DNA of 64,000 nt from Rhynchosporium graminicola (Eukaryota; Ascomycota; Leotiomycetes; Helotiales; Ploettnerulaceae). Shown in pieces: positions 1 to 11,312 of this stretch. Each line of letters starts with the position of its first letter. The first letter of the stretch is position 1. A program made the position numbers and the translations under genes. The stretch lies in NCBI GenBank assembly GCA_900074885.1, contig FJUW01000046.1, positions 330,906-394,905 of the forward strand, written 5' to 3'. The notes below the pieces were generated by a model. It was not told the origin of the DNA and did not search any database. It worked only from the letters and a program-made list of their open reading frames with translations.

Positions 1-1589
1 AAGGATCTAACTATAGAAGCGTAATCCTTATTTCATGTTAGTTTAATAATAAGAGTTAAAGCGCGTAAGAATAGTATAATCTTATCTTATATATAGAAGA
101 ACTACTCTTTCTTTTTAACCTTACTTTAGATAGTAGCGCTTTGAAATCGACTACGAAACTCAGCGAAAGTCTCGCGTATATAACTAGGTTATTATATTTC
201 TAAGCGTTAGAAAGCGTTATAGTAGTTATCTTCCTCTAAACTAGTAAGAAAGTTCTCCTCTAATAAGGAGATTATTTTATTACTAGTTTTAAACTTATTA
301 GCGAGGTACTAAAGCGTAAGATACTCCTTAGCTAATCTAGTAACTAGCTCCTATACGAGAACGCGCTAGGAGAAGTCCGTAAGGTAGTAGTTAGCGTTTA
401 TAGCTAGCTGATCTCGTATCGATACTCTCTATTAGAGGAAAGTAGGGTCCGATCTATTATCTAGGAGCAGGATCTTCTTAGTAAGATAAGACTTCCTAGG
501 GCGTAACTCTACTGATTCGGCGCCGAGAGAGGGAGATAGTTTATTAGGAATAGTATCCTCTCTCTCGGTACTACGTATTAGAATAGAGTTTATTAGGTTA
601 TTAAACTCTACTATACGCGGAGATTATAGTATTAGTTCTAGTAGGAGAGTCGAAGATAGGCGAGGGACTCTTATAAGGAACTTATCTTATACGGAGATTA
701 GTCTATCTATAGTATTTTCTAGAGAGTTATTCTTTTTCTCTTAGTCTACTAATTATTATAAGAGGGAATAGATCAGGTTCGAGTTACTTACGGTAGTAAG
801 AGTACTTAGCGATTATACTCCTAGTGAATTTCGCTTTTATTTTCCTTTCTCTCTCGGTTAGTACTTCCTTAATAAGGTATTAATATTCTCTAGGGTAAGA
901 GACGTTTAAGGTAAGGAAAGGTATAATAGATTAGGTTCGGAGGTAAAGCGGGGGGGATCGCGTTAGGTTCCCCTAGAACTAGAGGGGTCTCTAGTTTATT
1001 AGTTAAGAGCTATAATAGTAGCTTAAAAAGGGGTATATTAGGGCTATTTCAGTAGCGATACGTAGAGGTTAAAGTTCCGGGGTATTTATTATACTTTCTT
1101 TAAAATCTATCCATAATTCCTTTATACTAAGGGGGTTATTAAAGGAGCGTTAGCGAAGACCTCTTTTATTATACTATTTATAATAAGCTAAATTAAACCC
1201 TGATTTATAATTATCTGAGAGATCTCTAGTATCTTAGCTATATACGAGTAGTTATCGAATAACTAACTTAGTAGTAAGATATTATAGTAAGCTATCTCCG
1301 GCTATCTTAATCTTTTTGTTTAATATAATAATATAAGACTTAAGGCAGTATATAAGTAAGAATAAACGAGTAGGAAGGCTAAGAGCGATCTTATATAGTC
1401 TATTACGAAGGAAATAAAAAGATAAGGAAGGAAGAAGAAGAGAGATAGAGTATAAGGTACCTTATATATATATACTAGTACTAGCCTGATACTATACCGA
1501 GTCGGATACTAGTTCTGCCGGGATACTTGTGAACTTGGGCCCTGGTATCTATCCTTCTTCTCATGTGATATTCAGGTGAGCTGTCGTCA
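1..1589 (-). mobile_element. Ty3/Gypsy-type LTR retrotransposon (family B), 5' part, RIP-degraded
   Basis: This is the 5' end of an LTR retrotransposon read on the minus strand: an LTR at 1324-1589, then internal gag-side sequence running down to position 1 and off the window. It is recognised by homology to the plus-strand copy at 54968-58350; the two align as reverse complements over the LTR and about 1.3 kb of internal sequence, with differences that are nearly all C/T and G/A transitions. Every frame is broken by stops and CpA/TpG dinucleotides are almost absent, the mark of RIP. The Gypsy assignment comes from the retropepsin-like region seen only in the right-hand copy. Confidence 0.8.
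1324..1589 (-). repeat. 266-bp LTR of Gypsy family B (5' LTR of the minus-strand element)
   Basis: On the minus strand the LTR begins TGACGACAGCTCACC (outer end at 1589) and ends just before a TTAAACAAAAAGATT primer-binding-like segment at 1323. It has the same length, 266 bp, as the copy at 54968-55233, and differences are mainly transitions. No matching second LTR lies in the window, so a target-site duplication cannot be tested. Confidence 0.8.
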
Positions 1590-1648
1590 TAACGTATAGC
1601 TAGTATTAAGAAGCTTTCAAACTCCTTCTAGGTATACTATTTCCACCT

Positions 1649-2455
1649 CTAATTTCTTCTAATCCACGCCTTTAGATCTGCGAAACTCTCTTCAATTAGG
1701 TTGAAAAAGGGGTAATATAGTAGGAGATATTTAAGCTGAAGACCGAAGGTAGCGTATAAGATAGCGACTTTAGGAGCTCTATAGATAGAGGCGTTATCTA
1801 TAATAATAACTCTGATTCTAAGCTTAATATACTCCGGTAAGATACTCTTTTTAAGCTATTCAGTGAAGATCTCTATAGTAATAGAGCCTTAGAAGATTAA
1901 AAGCTAATAATACCCCCTTATAGAGTATACTAGTAATATTAACTACCTTATCGACCTTTTTAGAACCCTCGATACCTCTACTAGAGCTCCTCTTAGAGCC
2001 TAACCTCTCCTTCTTTCTGCTATACGTTTATTATAAGCAGATTTATCGATAAAGTAAAGGTAGTGAGAATTCCAGAATACTATCTTACGCCTCTAAGTAG
2101 CGATTAATTCGTCGTTTCGTTAGGCCGCAGATACTAAAAGTACTTTCTTAGTATATTTAATTCGTTTAAGAGCTTTAGAGACTTGATTAATCGATATATC
2201 GATATCGTAAGCTTCGTAAAGGTAAGTAGTAATCTTATCTAAGTACAGATCTGGATCTCTCTCTAATAGAGCTATAATATATAGCTCTATATTATTAGTT
2301 ATTACTAGCTGAGGATCTCTCCGGCGTCGATTTAGAGCCTTATCTTATTAGATTCGATAATTACGCTAGTAAATTATCTTATATATTATTCTATACTCTC
2401 TTGCTAAGGCGCGCAGGTCAAGATTCTCTCCTGAACGTAGTACTTGATCGATTTA
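1649..2455 (-). pseudogene. Tc1/mariner (IS630-type, DDE_3) transposase remnant
   Basis: The minus strand encodes, with several stops, a transposase of the Tc1/mariner superfamily. Recognisable pieces in order are an N-terminal helix-turn-helix-like stretch (from about 2455), a segment reading RDPQLVITNNIELY near 2320, the catalytic block VIIIDNASIYRAPKVA (Asp-Asn-Ala-Ser, about 1770-1815), and the C-terminal block FNLIEESFADLKAWIRRN ending at a TAG at 1649, which carries the last acidic residue of the DDE/D triad. At least four in-frame stops, mostly explicable as CAG/CAA to TAG/TAA, make it non-functional. Terminal inverted repeats were not found; the element abuts the Gypsy LTR at 1589. 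Confidence 0.8.
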
Positions 2456-2866
2456 GTATGTTTTCTATGCTAGCAGATTAGGAGCTATAATATTAATGTT
2501 ATAGTAGACTTAATATATACTCTATAGATTAAGAGCTTCAAAAAGAAGTAGTTTGGAGGCAAATCGGTATAGTATTTATAGAGCTTCAGTAGTTTCTAGT
2601 TCTCATAATTATAGCATATTAATATTTAGTGGGGTTCACACTAAAAGGCGGTGTACCGGCGTTATTTACTGAAGAATCACGCCAAACCGAAGAATAGCTT
2701 ATATTTTGTGATTACGATTCCCCCCTCGCAAGTCCGGCCCAATTCCAGAAGCGCCAAGAAAGCGGCCGCCTCAGTCTAAGATATGGTTGCGAATTCGGAT
2801 CGAGGATGTTGATTTCGTATTTCCCGACGCGTTGAACAATTGGCTCGAAAATATTCGGATAGCGCT
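2456..2866. other. Boundary between RIP-degraded AT-rich block and gene island; BOL2 upstream region
   Basis: Base composition changes visibly near 2,640. To the left the sequence is TA-rich and lacks CpA/TpG; to the right it has normal composition, with both dinucleotides frequent. No gene is seen. The last 200 bases are the probable promoter and 5' UTR of the BolA-like gene. Confidence 0.6.
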
Positions 2867-3348
2867 ATGGCAGAGACAGCAGGTGTTACGCAGGAGGTGC
2901 TGAAGGAGAAGATCACTCAAAGCCTAGGAGCAGTCCATGTCGAGATCGAAGATATGTCTGGTAAGGACCCCGCTACCCCTCTAAATGCATATGCATCTCT
3001 CCATCTCTTGGACCTGCAGAATCCTTCTTGATGTTTTTCCCCTATACATATAAAAACAATCTTTCCCTCAATCTTTAGCTTGTTTGACAAGACTGATTCG
3101 CGGTATCAGGTGGCTGCGGACAAGCCTACTCAGCCATAATAGTATCGCCGCAATTCGAAAAGAAGACGACGCTTGCAAGACATCGACTGGTCAATACGGC
3201 GTTGAAAGCGGAGGTTGCTGCCATCCACGCCTGGACGCCGAAGTGCTACACACCAGAACAATGGGAGAAGCTGAACGTTGAGGGAAAGGGTGTTGTTGCT
3301 CTGGGGAAGGAGACGAATGGAGAGGTGGTTCGTGGCACGGCGGCTTGA
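2867..3348 (+). CDS. BOL2: BolA-like protein, Fra2/Bol2 type
   Basis: Two exons (2867-2960 and 3110-3348) with a 149-nt GT..AG intron give a 110-residue protein. It is the fungal cytosolic BolA family member (Fra2/Bol2), which pairs with monothiol glutaredoxins and helps sense and traffic iron-sulfur clusters; that role is from the family, not this sequence. Visible signatures after splicing are the [17 protein letters not shown] core with the BolA cysteine, the ARHRLVN motif holding the conserved histidine, and the C-terminal [17 protein letters not shown], closely matching the end of yeast Fra2. The ATG at 2867 is the first in-frame ATG after an upstream stop. The splice junction splits a glycine codon. 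It lies close to the transposon block but has normal codon use and no damage. Confidence 0.9.
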
Positions 3349-4619
3349 GGGATTCTAGTCGGGGGCCTGAGAGAAGGAAGAACCTGAATCACATCGAGAC
3401 GAGTCACAGATCCGAGAAGGGGAGGCTGGTCAAGGAATTAAGGGTGTAGGAAGATTTTGATACCAGGTAATTGAGGTGGATAGGTTCGTACCTATGGGGC
3501 CTCGTGGAAGATAGGGTGTTCCGCCAGAGTGAAAGAAGGATCGGAGCGCATGGCGCTTTGGCTGCATGATATGGAGAAGATGCATATCATGTCAAGCTTT
3601 GACACATGAAAATAAATGTCTTCAGACAACTTCAGTACATTGCCTCGCCCTTCCCTGAGCAGAGCCTCACGAGATCGAAGGTGATGCTAGTTCCGGAGAC
3701 CTTGCCATTCCTCTCTTTTCAGGCCACGAAGAGCTACCAGAATGATTATCGACTGATCATATGTATGTTGTCTGTGTCGCTTGCAACAGCATTTCTCCAT
3801 CCCCCCTCATCACTGGGCCAAGTCTCCTCCAGAAGTCATGAGATGTGCTCGTAACATCATTAAGATGCAAGTAAGCCCAAATTCGGAGAGAGTAGCCCCT
3901 CCATAATTTGGTTTGGTTTCAACATGGTTGCTGTCTTCTGCCTACTTGAGGCAGAAATCTTGGGAATCTCCGAAAGTGACTCAAATCGTCTTGCTCATAC
4001 GCTGAGCAACGAGACTGAAGACTGCCACAGAAGACATGAACAGTACAATATTGTAGAACTAGTCCTCATGAGTAAAGTTTCAATGAGGACTTGCGATACT
4101 TACTGCGTTCCTTGAATATGCGCTCTCCTCAGCATCTGTACGAGCTTCAACGAAGAGCCGGCGGAGATTAGGGAGGTTTGCCTTAGAAGATGCGATTAGA
4201 CTCATGGTGATTTTAGAACTTGGGATGAAATGAATCATTCTTACCATTCTGTCGAGATGCTCAATTATCTCTTGTTTCCAAACCCTTTCCCTCGACAGGG
4301 AATGCAAGTGAAGTTTATGGGTATTACCCCCTTGTTCCTGGTGATTACAAGTACTGTATAAGTACTAGCGCGAAATTCAAGGTTGACAACAGAAGGCTGA
4401 AGCTGTAGCGATTAAGAGCATACCTACTCTTCATCACCACAACCGATAACGCCTTTCCATACTGCGACGCATATAACCAAAACCCTATCTATTTCTCGAA
4501 ATTGTGATACCGTATCACAGTCCCCCTCCACGATTTGCACGAGGCTGCAAACACACCGTGGAACAAAAAACAGACCCTGGGCGTATGAGGGGCACCTCAA
4601 ATCGCCATCTGTGTGAGCG
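3349..4619. other. Intergenic region between BOL2 and APL2
   Basis: About 1.27 kb without a supportable gene. Short open stretches exist on both strands but have no recognisable domain. The right end is the promoter and 5' leader of the AP-1 beta gene and contains the upstream ORF listed separately. Confidence 0.5.
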
Positions 4620-4629
4620 ATGGCGGTAA
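4585..4629 (+). promoter_or_regulatory. Short upstream ORF overlapping the APL2 start codon
   Basis: An ATG at 4585 opens a 14-codon frame that ends at a TAA (4627-4629), ten bases past the AP-1 beta ATG at 4620, in another frame. If the transcript starts upstream of 4585, scanning ribosomes would meet it first, and the overlap would favour reduced APL2 translation. The transcription start is unknown, so function is conjecture. Confidence 0.3.
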
Positions 4630-6983
4630 ATAGGATCAAAGGGGCCTTCGCGGTACCCAAGAAAGGAGAGACCTTCGAGTTGAGGGCTGGCCTGGTATCA
4701 CAATATGCGTATGAGCGCAAGGAGGCTATTCAGAAGACCATCATGTCCATGACCTTGGGCAAGGATGTGTCTGCGCTGTTCCCTGATGTGCTGAAGAACA
4801 TTGCAACAACAGACCTGGACCAGAAGAAACTGGTATACCTTTACTTGATGTAAGCATATTATCGCCCATGCTACTGCTACTATAACTGGTTGCTGAGCTA
4901 TCTGTTAGGAACTATGCCAAATCACATCCAGACCTGTGTATTCTAGCGGTCAACACTTTCGTACAAGATTCCGAAGACCCAAACCCTCTGGTAAGAGCGC
5001 TGGCGATCCGTACAATGGGATGTATTCGGGTGGATAAGATGGTAGATTACATGGAGGAGCCACTACGGAAAACATTACGAGACGAATCCCCCTACGTCCG
5101 GAAAACGGCTGCCATATGTGTTGCGAAGCTCTTTGATCTCAACCCAACGATGTGTCTGGAGAACGGGTTCCTTGAGACCTTACAAGAAATGATTGGAGAT
5201 CCAAATCCCATGGTGGTAGCCAATTCTGTTACAGCACTGGTTGAGATTAATGAGGCAGCTCCAGAAACCAAAGCACTTCGAATAACTCCAGCTACGCTCA
5301 AGAAGATGCTGATGGCTCTCAATGAGTGTACAGAGTGGGGAAGAGTGACTATCCTTACGACTTTGGCCGACTATAAGGCCCAGGACGTGAAGGAATCAGA
5401 GCACATCTGCGAGAGAGTTTCGCCGCAGTTCCAGCATGTAAACCCTAGTGTTGTATTGGCAGCTGTGAAAGTTGTCTTTTTGCACATGAGGAATGTCAGC
5501 CAAGAGTTGAATAAGCAATATTTGAAGAAGATGGCGCCTCCTTTAGGTAGGTTACTTGGCGATTTTTGTTCATTCTATTATTAATCATATTCAGTCACTC
5601 TTGTGGCGTCCGCTCCAGAAGTTCAATATGTTGCTCTCAGGAACATCGATTTGTTGCTTCAAGCCAAGCCAGATATCCTCAGCAAAGAGCTGCGAGTGTT
5701 TTTCTGCAAATACAACGATCCTCCATATGTCAAGCTACAGAAATTGGAGATCATGGTACGGATAGCCAATGACAATAACGTCGATCAACTCTTGGCAGAA
5801 TTGAAGGAGTACGCCTTGGAAGTCGATATGGATTTTGTTCGAAGAGCTGTCAAGGCCATCGGTCAAGCGGCTATCAAGATCGAGAGTGCCAGCGAGAAGT
5901 GCGTCAACACACTCCTGGATCTTATTGCTACCAAGGTCAATTATGTTGTTCAAGAAGCCATCGTGGTCATTAAAGATATCTTCCGAAAGTATCCTGGTTA
6001 CGAAGGCATCATTCCTACGCTTTGCAAATATATCGACGAGCTAGATGAGCCAAACGCTCGAGGTGCTCTTATTTGGATCGTCGGAGAATATGCCGAGAAG
6101 ATCAGCAATGCTGATGAAATCCTGGCTGGATTTGTTGAAGGTTTCATGGAAGAATTCACACAAACTCAGCTTCAAATCTTGACCGCGGTAGTCAAGCTGT
6201 TCTTGAAAAAGCCCGATAACAACCAAGGCTTGGTACAAAAAGTCCTCCAAGCAGCCACAGCGGAAAACGATAATCCGGATATTAGAGACAGAGCATACGT
6301 CTATTGGCGTCTACTTTCAGGTGACCTTTCCGTCGCAAAGGTATGCAGAACTTGACATTAGGTCTGCAACAGAAAGCTCACAGATATAGGACATTATCCT
6401 CTCCGACAAGCCTCCCATCACCACAACAATGTCATCTCTTCCTCCGGCTCTTCTTGAGTCACTCCTCAACGAACTATCTACCCTCGCCTCAGTTTATCAC
6501 AAACCACCCGAGACATTTGTCGGTCACGGCCGTTATGGAGCCGACGCCATTCAGCATGCTGCAATTCAAGAACAGCGCCAAGATGCCGCCGACAACCCTA
6601 TCGCTGCCGCAGCCATTACGGCACCAAATGGTCAGAACGCCGAAAACCTCCTTGACATTGATTTCGATGGTGCAGCTCCAGCATCCGCTGACGCACCTCC
6701 AAGTGGTGGAGCATCTGGCTTAGAGGGACTAGCTGGCACACCACAAAGAGTCGCTAGTCCAACAGCTGGTCCTCCACCTGGTGCAAGCAGTATGGATGAT
6801 ATGATGGGCCTCTTTGATGTGAATGGAAGTAGCTCAGGTGCTCCAGCAGCAGGACAGAATAATATGATGAATGGTTTTGCTGGCTTGGATCTTGGAGGTG
6901 CTTCTCAGCCTCCCCCGACACAGACGCAAATGCATGGTGACTCGTCCAGAAAGACAAATGAGGATTTGCTAGGCATGTTTTGA
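4620..6983 (+). CDS. APL2: AP-1 clathrin adaptor complex beta subunit (beta-adaptin)
   Basis: Four exons (4620-4849, 4909-5546, 5595-6340, 6390-6983) with introns of 59, 48 and 49 nt give 735 residues, the usual size for fungal AP-1 beta. The protein is the large beta subunit of the heterotetrameric AP-1 adaptor, which links clathrin to cargo at the trans-Golgi and endosomes. The N-terminal trunk (about 1-580) is an alpha-solenoid of HEAT/ARM-like repeats with hallmark adaptin blocks such as [37 protein letters not shown] and [21 protein letters not shown] proline/alanine/glycine-rich hinge follows, with acidic clathrin-box-like LLDIDFDG and a C-terminal DLLGMF. No separate large ear domain is seen, as in other filamentous fungal AP-1 beta proteins. 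All junctions keep frame. Confidence 0.93.
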
Positions 6984-9686
6984 AATGCTGATTTGATCCA
7001 GTAAACTTTCGTAGCGAGGGAAGGAAAGGGCGACTTAGCTTGATCAATCTTTGATTAACCGCAACCAACTAAATGCAATTCATTTATGATGTCCAATTCG
7101 TGAAAATTCTTTGTTGTCTTTTCAATATCCCCAAATTTCGTGAACAGACAAATTCATAACTGACTAGGAAATTCACCTTTCAAACACACTAAAATTATCG
7201 CTTCGTCAAAGTCATCAAGACCTTATTTGGAATTGGGTGTTTACTTTTGGCCATAGCCCTTGATGTTTCCTGTCTTTTAGGATCGCGTAGCGAGATTGGG
7301 TACAGAACATCAAGCGAAAGGATACTTCAGTTCTATTGAGCAGTTCCTCACCAACCTTTGCAGACGTCAACTAAGGTCTTCGTGGTTACCGAATCATATT
7401 GTTTCGGATCGAAATAAAAGACTCGACCCCCTGACTGTACTCCCAGTTTTAAGGGGACATGTTCAATATGACAAAGTTAGTTTTAGTATTCTGTAATCGA
7501 TTATTCGATCAACTCCGACGAGCAGTCCTGGCAAGCTTGCCCTCGTCAGCAGCATAATCAGATGTTGGGGTTGTGATGATGTATGAAGTTTATTCAGCAC
7601 TCCGCTCCATTTGGTGGTTTGAAACCTTAACGCTTGTTCAGAGGCGAGTCGTTCACTGGGTTGAGGATCATCTTGTCCGTGAGAGGGTCGGCAATGTAGT
7701 CAGTTTCCATACGCGCTTTCTGCTCATCAAGGAGGGTCTGAGACGGCACTCATTTCCCGTCGTCGACTTCTGTGCTTCAAAGCAAAATCCTTCTCCTTCC
7801 TTGTTGTTGAAAGTGGCGACATTGCTGGTGGTGAGTAAGGCAGCTAAACTCACACGCAAGAATATACGCGTCATATTGAGGTAATCGTATCTTTGAATGA
7901 GATGTCAGTAGTTGTTAACAGTAGTGCTGAGATTGAATTGACGTAGAAGGATATAGCTCTACCTGTAAGAAATAGGGATTGATCTGAGAATTAAATACGT
8001 ATCGTTCAGAACCGACAATCTGGGTATCCTGAAAGAAAGACGTGGTAACTTCTCAAGCATTGGTATGCTTAGCCTCTTCCTGTCTAGGAAGTCAAATATA
8101 GCCTTAGGTGCATCTTTACCAATGAATCATTATCGAATGATTGGTGTCAATCCGGTCGATGCTTGAAGGGAAGGCGAGGAGGTTAGCCAATTTCTTGGTT
8201 TAGAAGTTCTAGCGATGAAAGCTGAATGAAGGTGATTTATCGTTGTTATATAGCCTATTGCTTTCACAAAAAATACCCACTCAGCTGTATCGTGATGATT
8301 GACCTCAGAGAATGCTCTTCTAGGCCTTCAGTCCGTCTTCAGCAATCTCATCTCGTCTTACCTAATGCTCAAAAAGACCTCAGCCATCCACCCCGTTTCT
8401 ATCTCGGAAGGGGCCATACCACGTAGACCTTCGACCACTGCGTGCTAGTTAAGCTCAGTACAGAAGAAGGTCTAAGCAGAGCATCCCTCCGTTCAACTAT
8501 CACAGTGATATTAACCCTGGCTTTTTTATTCAGACCGTTAGTATTTCTGTGCCAAGGTTTCCCTGGTTCAGCCTCCAACTCTGGGGTCAGGCTATATACT
8601 CTGCGATTTGATTTAGCTTCCTATGATCTTCCCAGGGGGAAATCACTACTGGAAGACTTCGAGAGCTCTCCGACCGCTCAGGAACCATGTTGAGTCAAAA
8701 CTTGTCGACTCCTCGATCTAGAGTTTGTGAGAGTTTTAAATCCGCCAGGACCGACTTCGAATGCTATCTGGAATAACGCAGACGTCAGAATATTGCTAAG
8801 AATATTTCGAAAGGGAAGCATGGCTTGAATTATCATAGAAACTCCTCTGCTATTTGTCAATATCGAGTGGACACCCATAGTCTCGTAAGCTGAGTCTCCG
8901 AGGAAAAAAAGTTCTTTGATAGTCTCAGATATATTCCGAGCCAATTCGAAAGAGTGTATTTATATTTTATAGCGAGCCTGTAGCTAGCGATCCGTTACAA
9001 ATGATGAGAGCGCTGGTATCGGTCAATTAACAATGCAACACAATGTCGAATCTTCTGCATAATTTGCAGAGAAGTTATCAGAGCAAATAGCTCATCTCGA
9101 GTTCGGGTGGGGATTTTGAAGTGCAAGGGACATGTGCCCCGTTCGTGATTGCCATTGATCTCAACTTGACCTCATATTGTCGATTCTAGGATGGCTTCGT
9201 AAGCTCACATTTCCCTTCTGATAACGTTCTATGAGATCTGGTGACTTGTGAAAACATGAAGACCACTATTGTCTAGAAATAACGAACACAAACTAGCCAA
9301 CCCATAAATGTCGGAAATAACTAGTCAATGTTGAAGAAGGTGATATTCCGATGCATATGAAAGTAACAAATCACTATCTTGATTTCATAATTTTTCGATA
9401 CCAAAGTCTTGAGATCTTTCCGTGATATCGCTATTGTAGTCAAGTTAAGTTCTTGGCTAGTTTTGTGCCTTGAGTAGTCTCACATTGCGAGTGCATCTAC
9501 AAATAAAGTCAACAAACCGTGATATCCTTGGCGAGGCTTCGGGTAAATTGACACCCCTGCAAACTCACCGGGCTGCATCATCCGCGTCGCGACTTTTGAA
9601 CGCGTTCTATTCTTCAGCCTCGTCTGCTCTAGATCGAAACCATCAACAACTGCTGCACTAGAAAAGAGAACCACTCTACAATCGCC
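6984..9686. other. Intergenic region; possible unrecognised minus-strand spliced gene near 7,630-8,150
   Basis: This 2.7-kb stretch holds no recognised gene. On the minus strand between about 8150 and 7631 there are exon-like segments bounded by plausible splice sites: one reading DTQIVGSERYVFNSQINPY (ends near 7962, followed by GTAGAG and a TACTGAC branch-like site), and a 3' segment reading LLDEQKARMETDYIADPL and ending NDSPLNKR-stop near 7628. They could not be joined into one convincing frame, and no family was recognised. The rest (8,200-9,686) shows nothing clear; the last few hundred bases are the promoter of the next gene. Confidence 0.3.
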
Positions 9687-11312
9687 ATGGCACCATCAGA
9701 GAAAGCTATCGTCGCCGGCATCTACGCCGCAATCAAAGAACTGCACTCGACAAACCCAGAAACACTCACAGTACGCAATGTGCGCAATAAAGCTGAGGCA
9801 GATTTGGGAACCGAATCTGGGTTCCTTTCCAACGAATCATGGAAGGAGAAATCGAAGAAGATAATCAAGGACTATGCAGTAAGCACCATAATACCCTGGT
9901 GCAGATAGTTGCGCTAATTCGTGTGTTTGCAGAATCAATTGGCTGAAGTGGCAGAAGAACCAGAAATCCCTACGCCCAAAGCGAAAGCTGTTGCTGTTCA
10001 GAAATCTGCGCCTGCGATGAAGAAGGCTGCAACGCTTCAGAAAGGCAATAAAAGAGGAGCTCCAGAAGCTAAGGCGCGAGATAAGAAGCGTCAGAAGAAA
10101 GCAAAGTCACCAAGCGACAACGAGACATCTGAGCTTAGTGAGATTACCCCGAGCGAAGAGAGTGCGGCCTCTGACTTTGGGGACTCAGATAGCGATGCGC
10201 CAAAGAATAAGAAGAAGTCTACGGGAAAGGCAAAAGCTCCGGCGAAGAGTCAAGCAAAGATCAGAGCGAATGTCGTATCGGAAAGTGAGGACTTATCGGA
10301 TGATGAGAAAGAGCTGGAGGACTCAGATGACAGCGAAGCACCGAAGAAGAAGATCAGGTTAAAGCCAAGAACTAGGACGCCAGTTAAGCGCCAATTGAAG
10401 AGTAGGGCGAAGATAGCAAGTAGCGACGAGTCCGAAGAAGATCTAGACAGTGAAGCATCTGCGCCGAAGAAGAAAGTCTCGAAAAAGCCCACGCCAAAGA
10501 AAGCTGCGCCTAAGAAGTCGAAAGCAACAGTGGACTCAGACGCTGAATCGGAACATCAAGCATCCGCCAGTGTATTGCTTGCAACCCCTAAGAAAGCTGT
10601 ACCTAATTCGTCAGCTAAGGCCACGACATTGGACTCTGATGCAGAAGACAAACCAACATCAAAACCTGACGACGGCGGATCCGAATCCGAAATGTCTATT
10701 GTGCTTGACCCAACTCCTAAGCCTAAGCGCCAACGAGCACCCAAAGGCGAAAAGAAAGCCAAAGACCCCAAAGTACCAAAAACGGGAGCCTCTACCAGAG
10801 CAAAGGCCAAAGCCTCCGCAGACCTCTCACCAGACGAAGCTGACATCAAGATCCTACAATCACAGCTCAACAAATGCGGCATCAAAAAAATCTGGCAATT
10901 CGAGCTCAAGCAATATGGTGACGATAACAAAGCTAAAATCCGGCATTTACAGAACATACTGAAAGAGATTGGTATGACAGGACGATACAGCGACGCTAGA
11001 GCGAGAGAAATCAAGGAGATGCGAGAGTTGCAGGCGGATTTAGAAGCTGTGAAAGAAGGTGAAAAGGCTTGGGGATTGGAGAGCGGGAGAAGGAGTCGGG
11101 GTGCGGCACCAAAAAGGAGTATGAAAGTTGCAAGCGAAGATGAGGAAGAGAGTGGTGAGGAAGGTGCGACTAAGGCGGCTAGGAAGTCGAGGAGTGATGA
11201 TAAGGCTGGAAGTGAAAGTGACGATGGCGATGATGACCAGCCTCCGGCGAGGAAGCGACGATTGGATCCTGGATTAGCGTTCCTGTCGAGTGAGGAGGAT
11301 AGTGACGAGTAA
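9687..11312 (+). CDS. HIRIP3-like histone chaperone with N-terminal DEK_C-like domain
   Basis: Two exons (9687-9878, 9933-11312; 54-nt intron) encode 523 residues. The N-terminal 60 residues resemble the DEK C-terminal helical domain (TLTVRNVRNKAEADLG...WKEKSKKIIKDYA). A long middle of alternating Lys/Ala/Pro-rich basic tracts and Ser-Asp-Glu clusters (SDSDAPKNKKK, SEDLSDDEKELEDSDDSE) is typical of nuclear histone-binding or casein-kinase-2-regulated disordered regions. At about residues 366-445 is a helical block (IKILQSQLNKCGIKKIW ... IRHLQNILKEIGMTGR) that matches the HIRIP3/CHZ-type histone H2A-H2B chaperone region. An acidic/basic tail ends in EEDSDE. A nuclear histone chaperone acting with the HIRA/H2A-H2B system is likely by family; ligand and partners are inferred. 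Confidence 0.75.

Noticed and set aside
7668..7874. Small secreted protein on the minus strand (hydrophobic start, two Cys)
   Set aside because: The same DNA reads better as exon-like segments in another frame and the C-terminus is arbitrary; a secreted effector cannot be supported.
8678..8944. Minus-strand open frame of 88 codons
   Set aside because: No ATG at the start and no recognisable protein; considered a chance frame.
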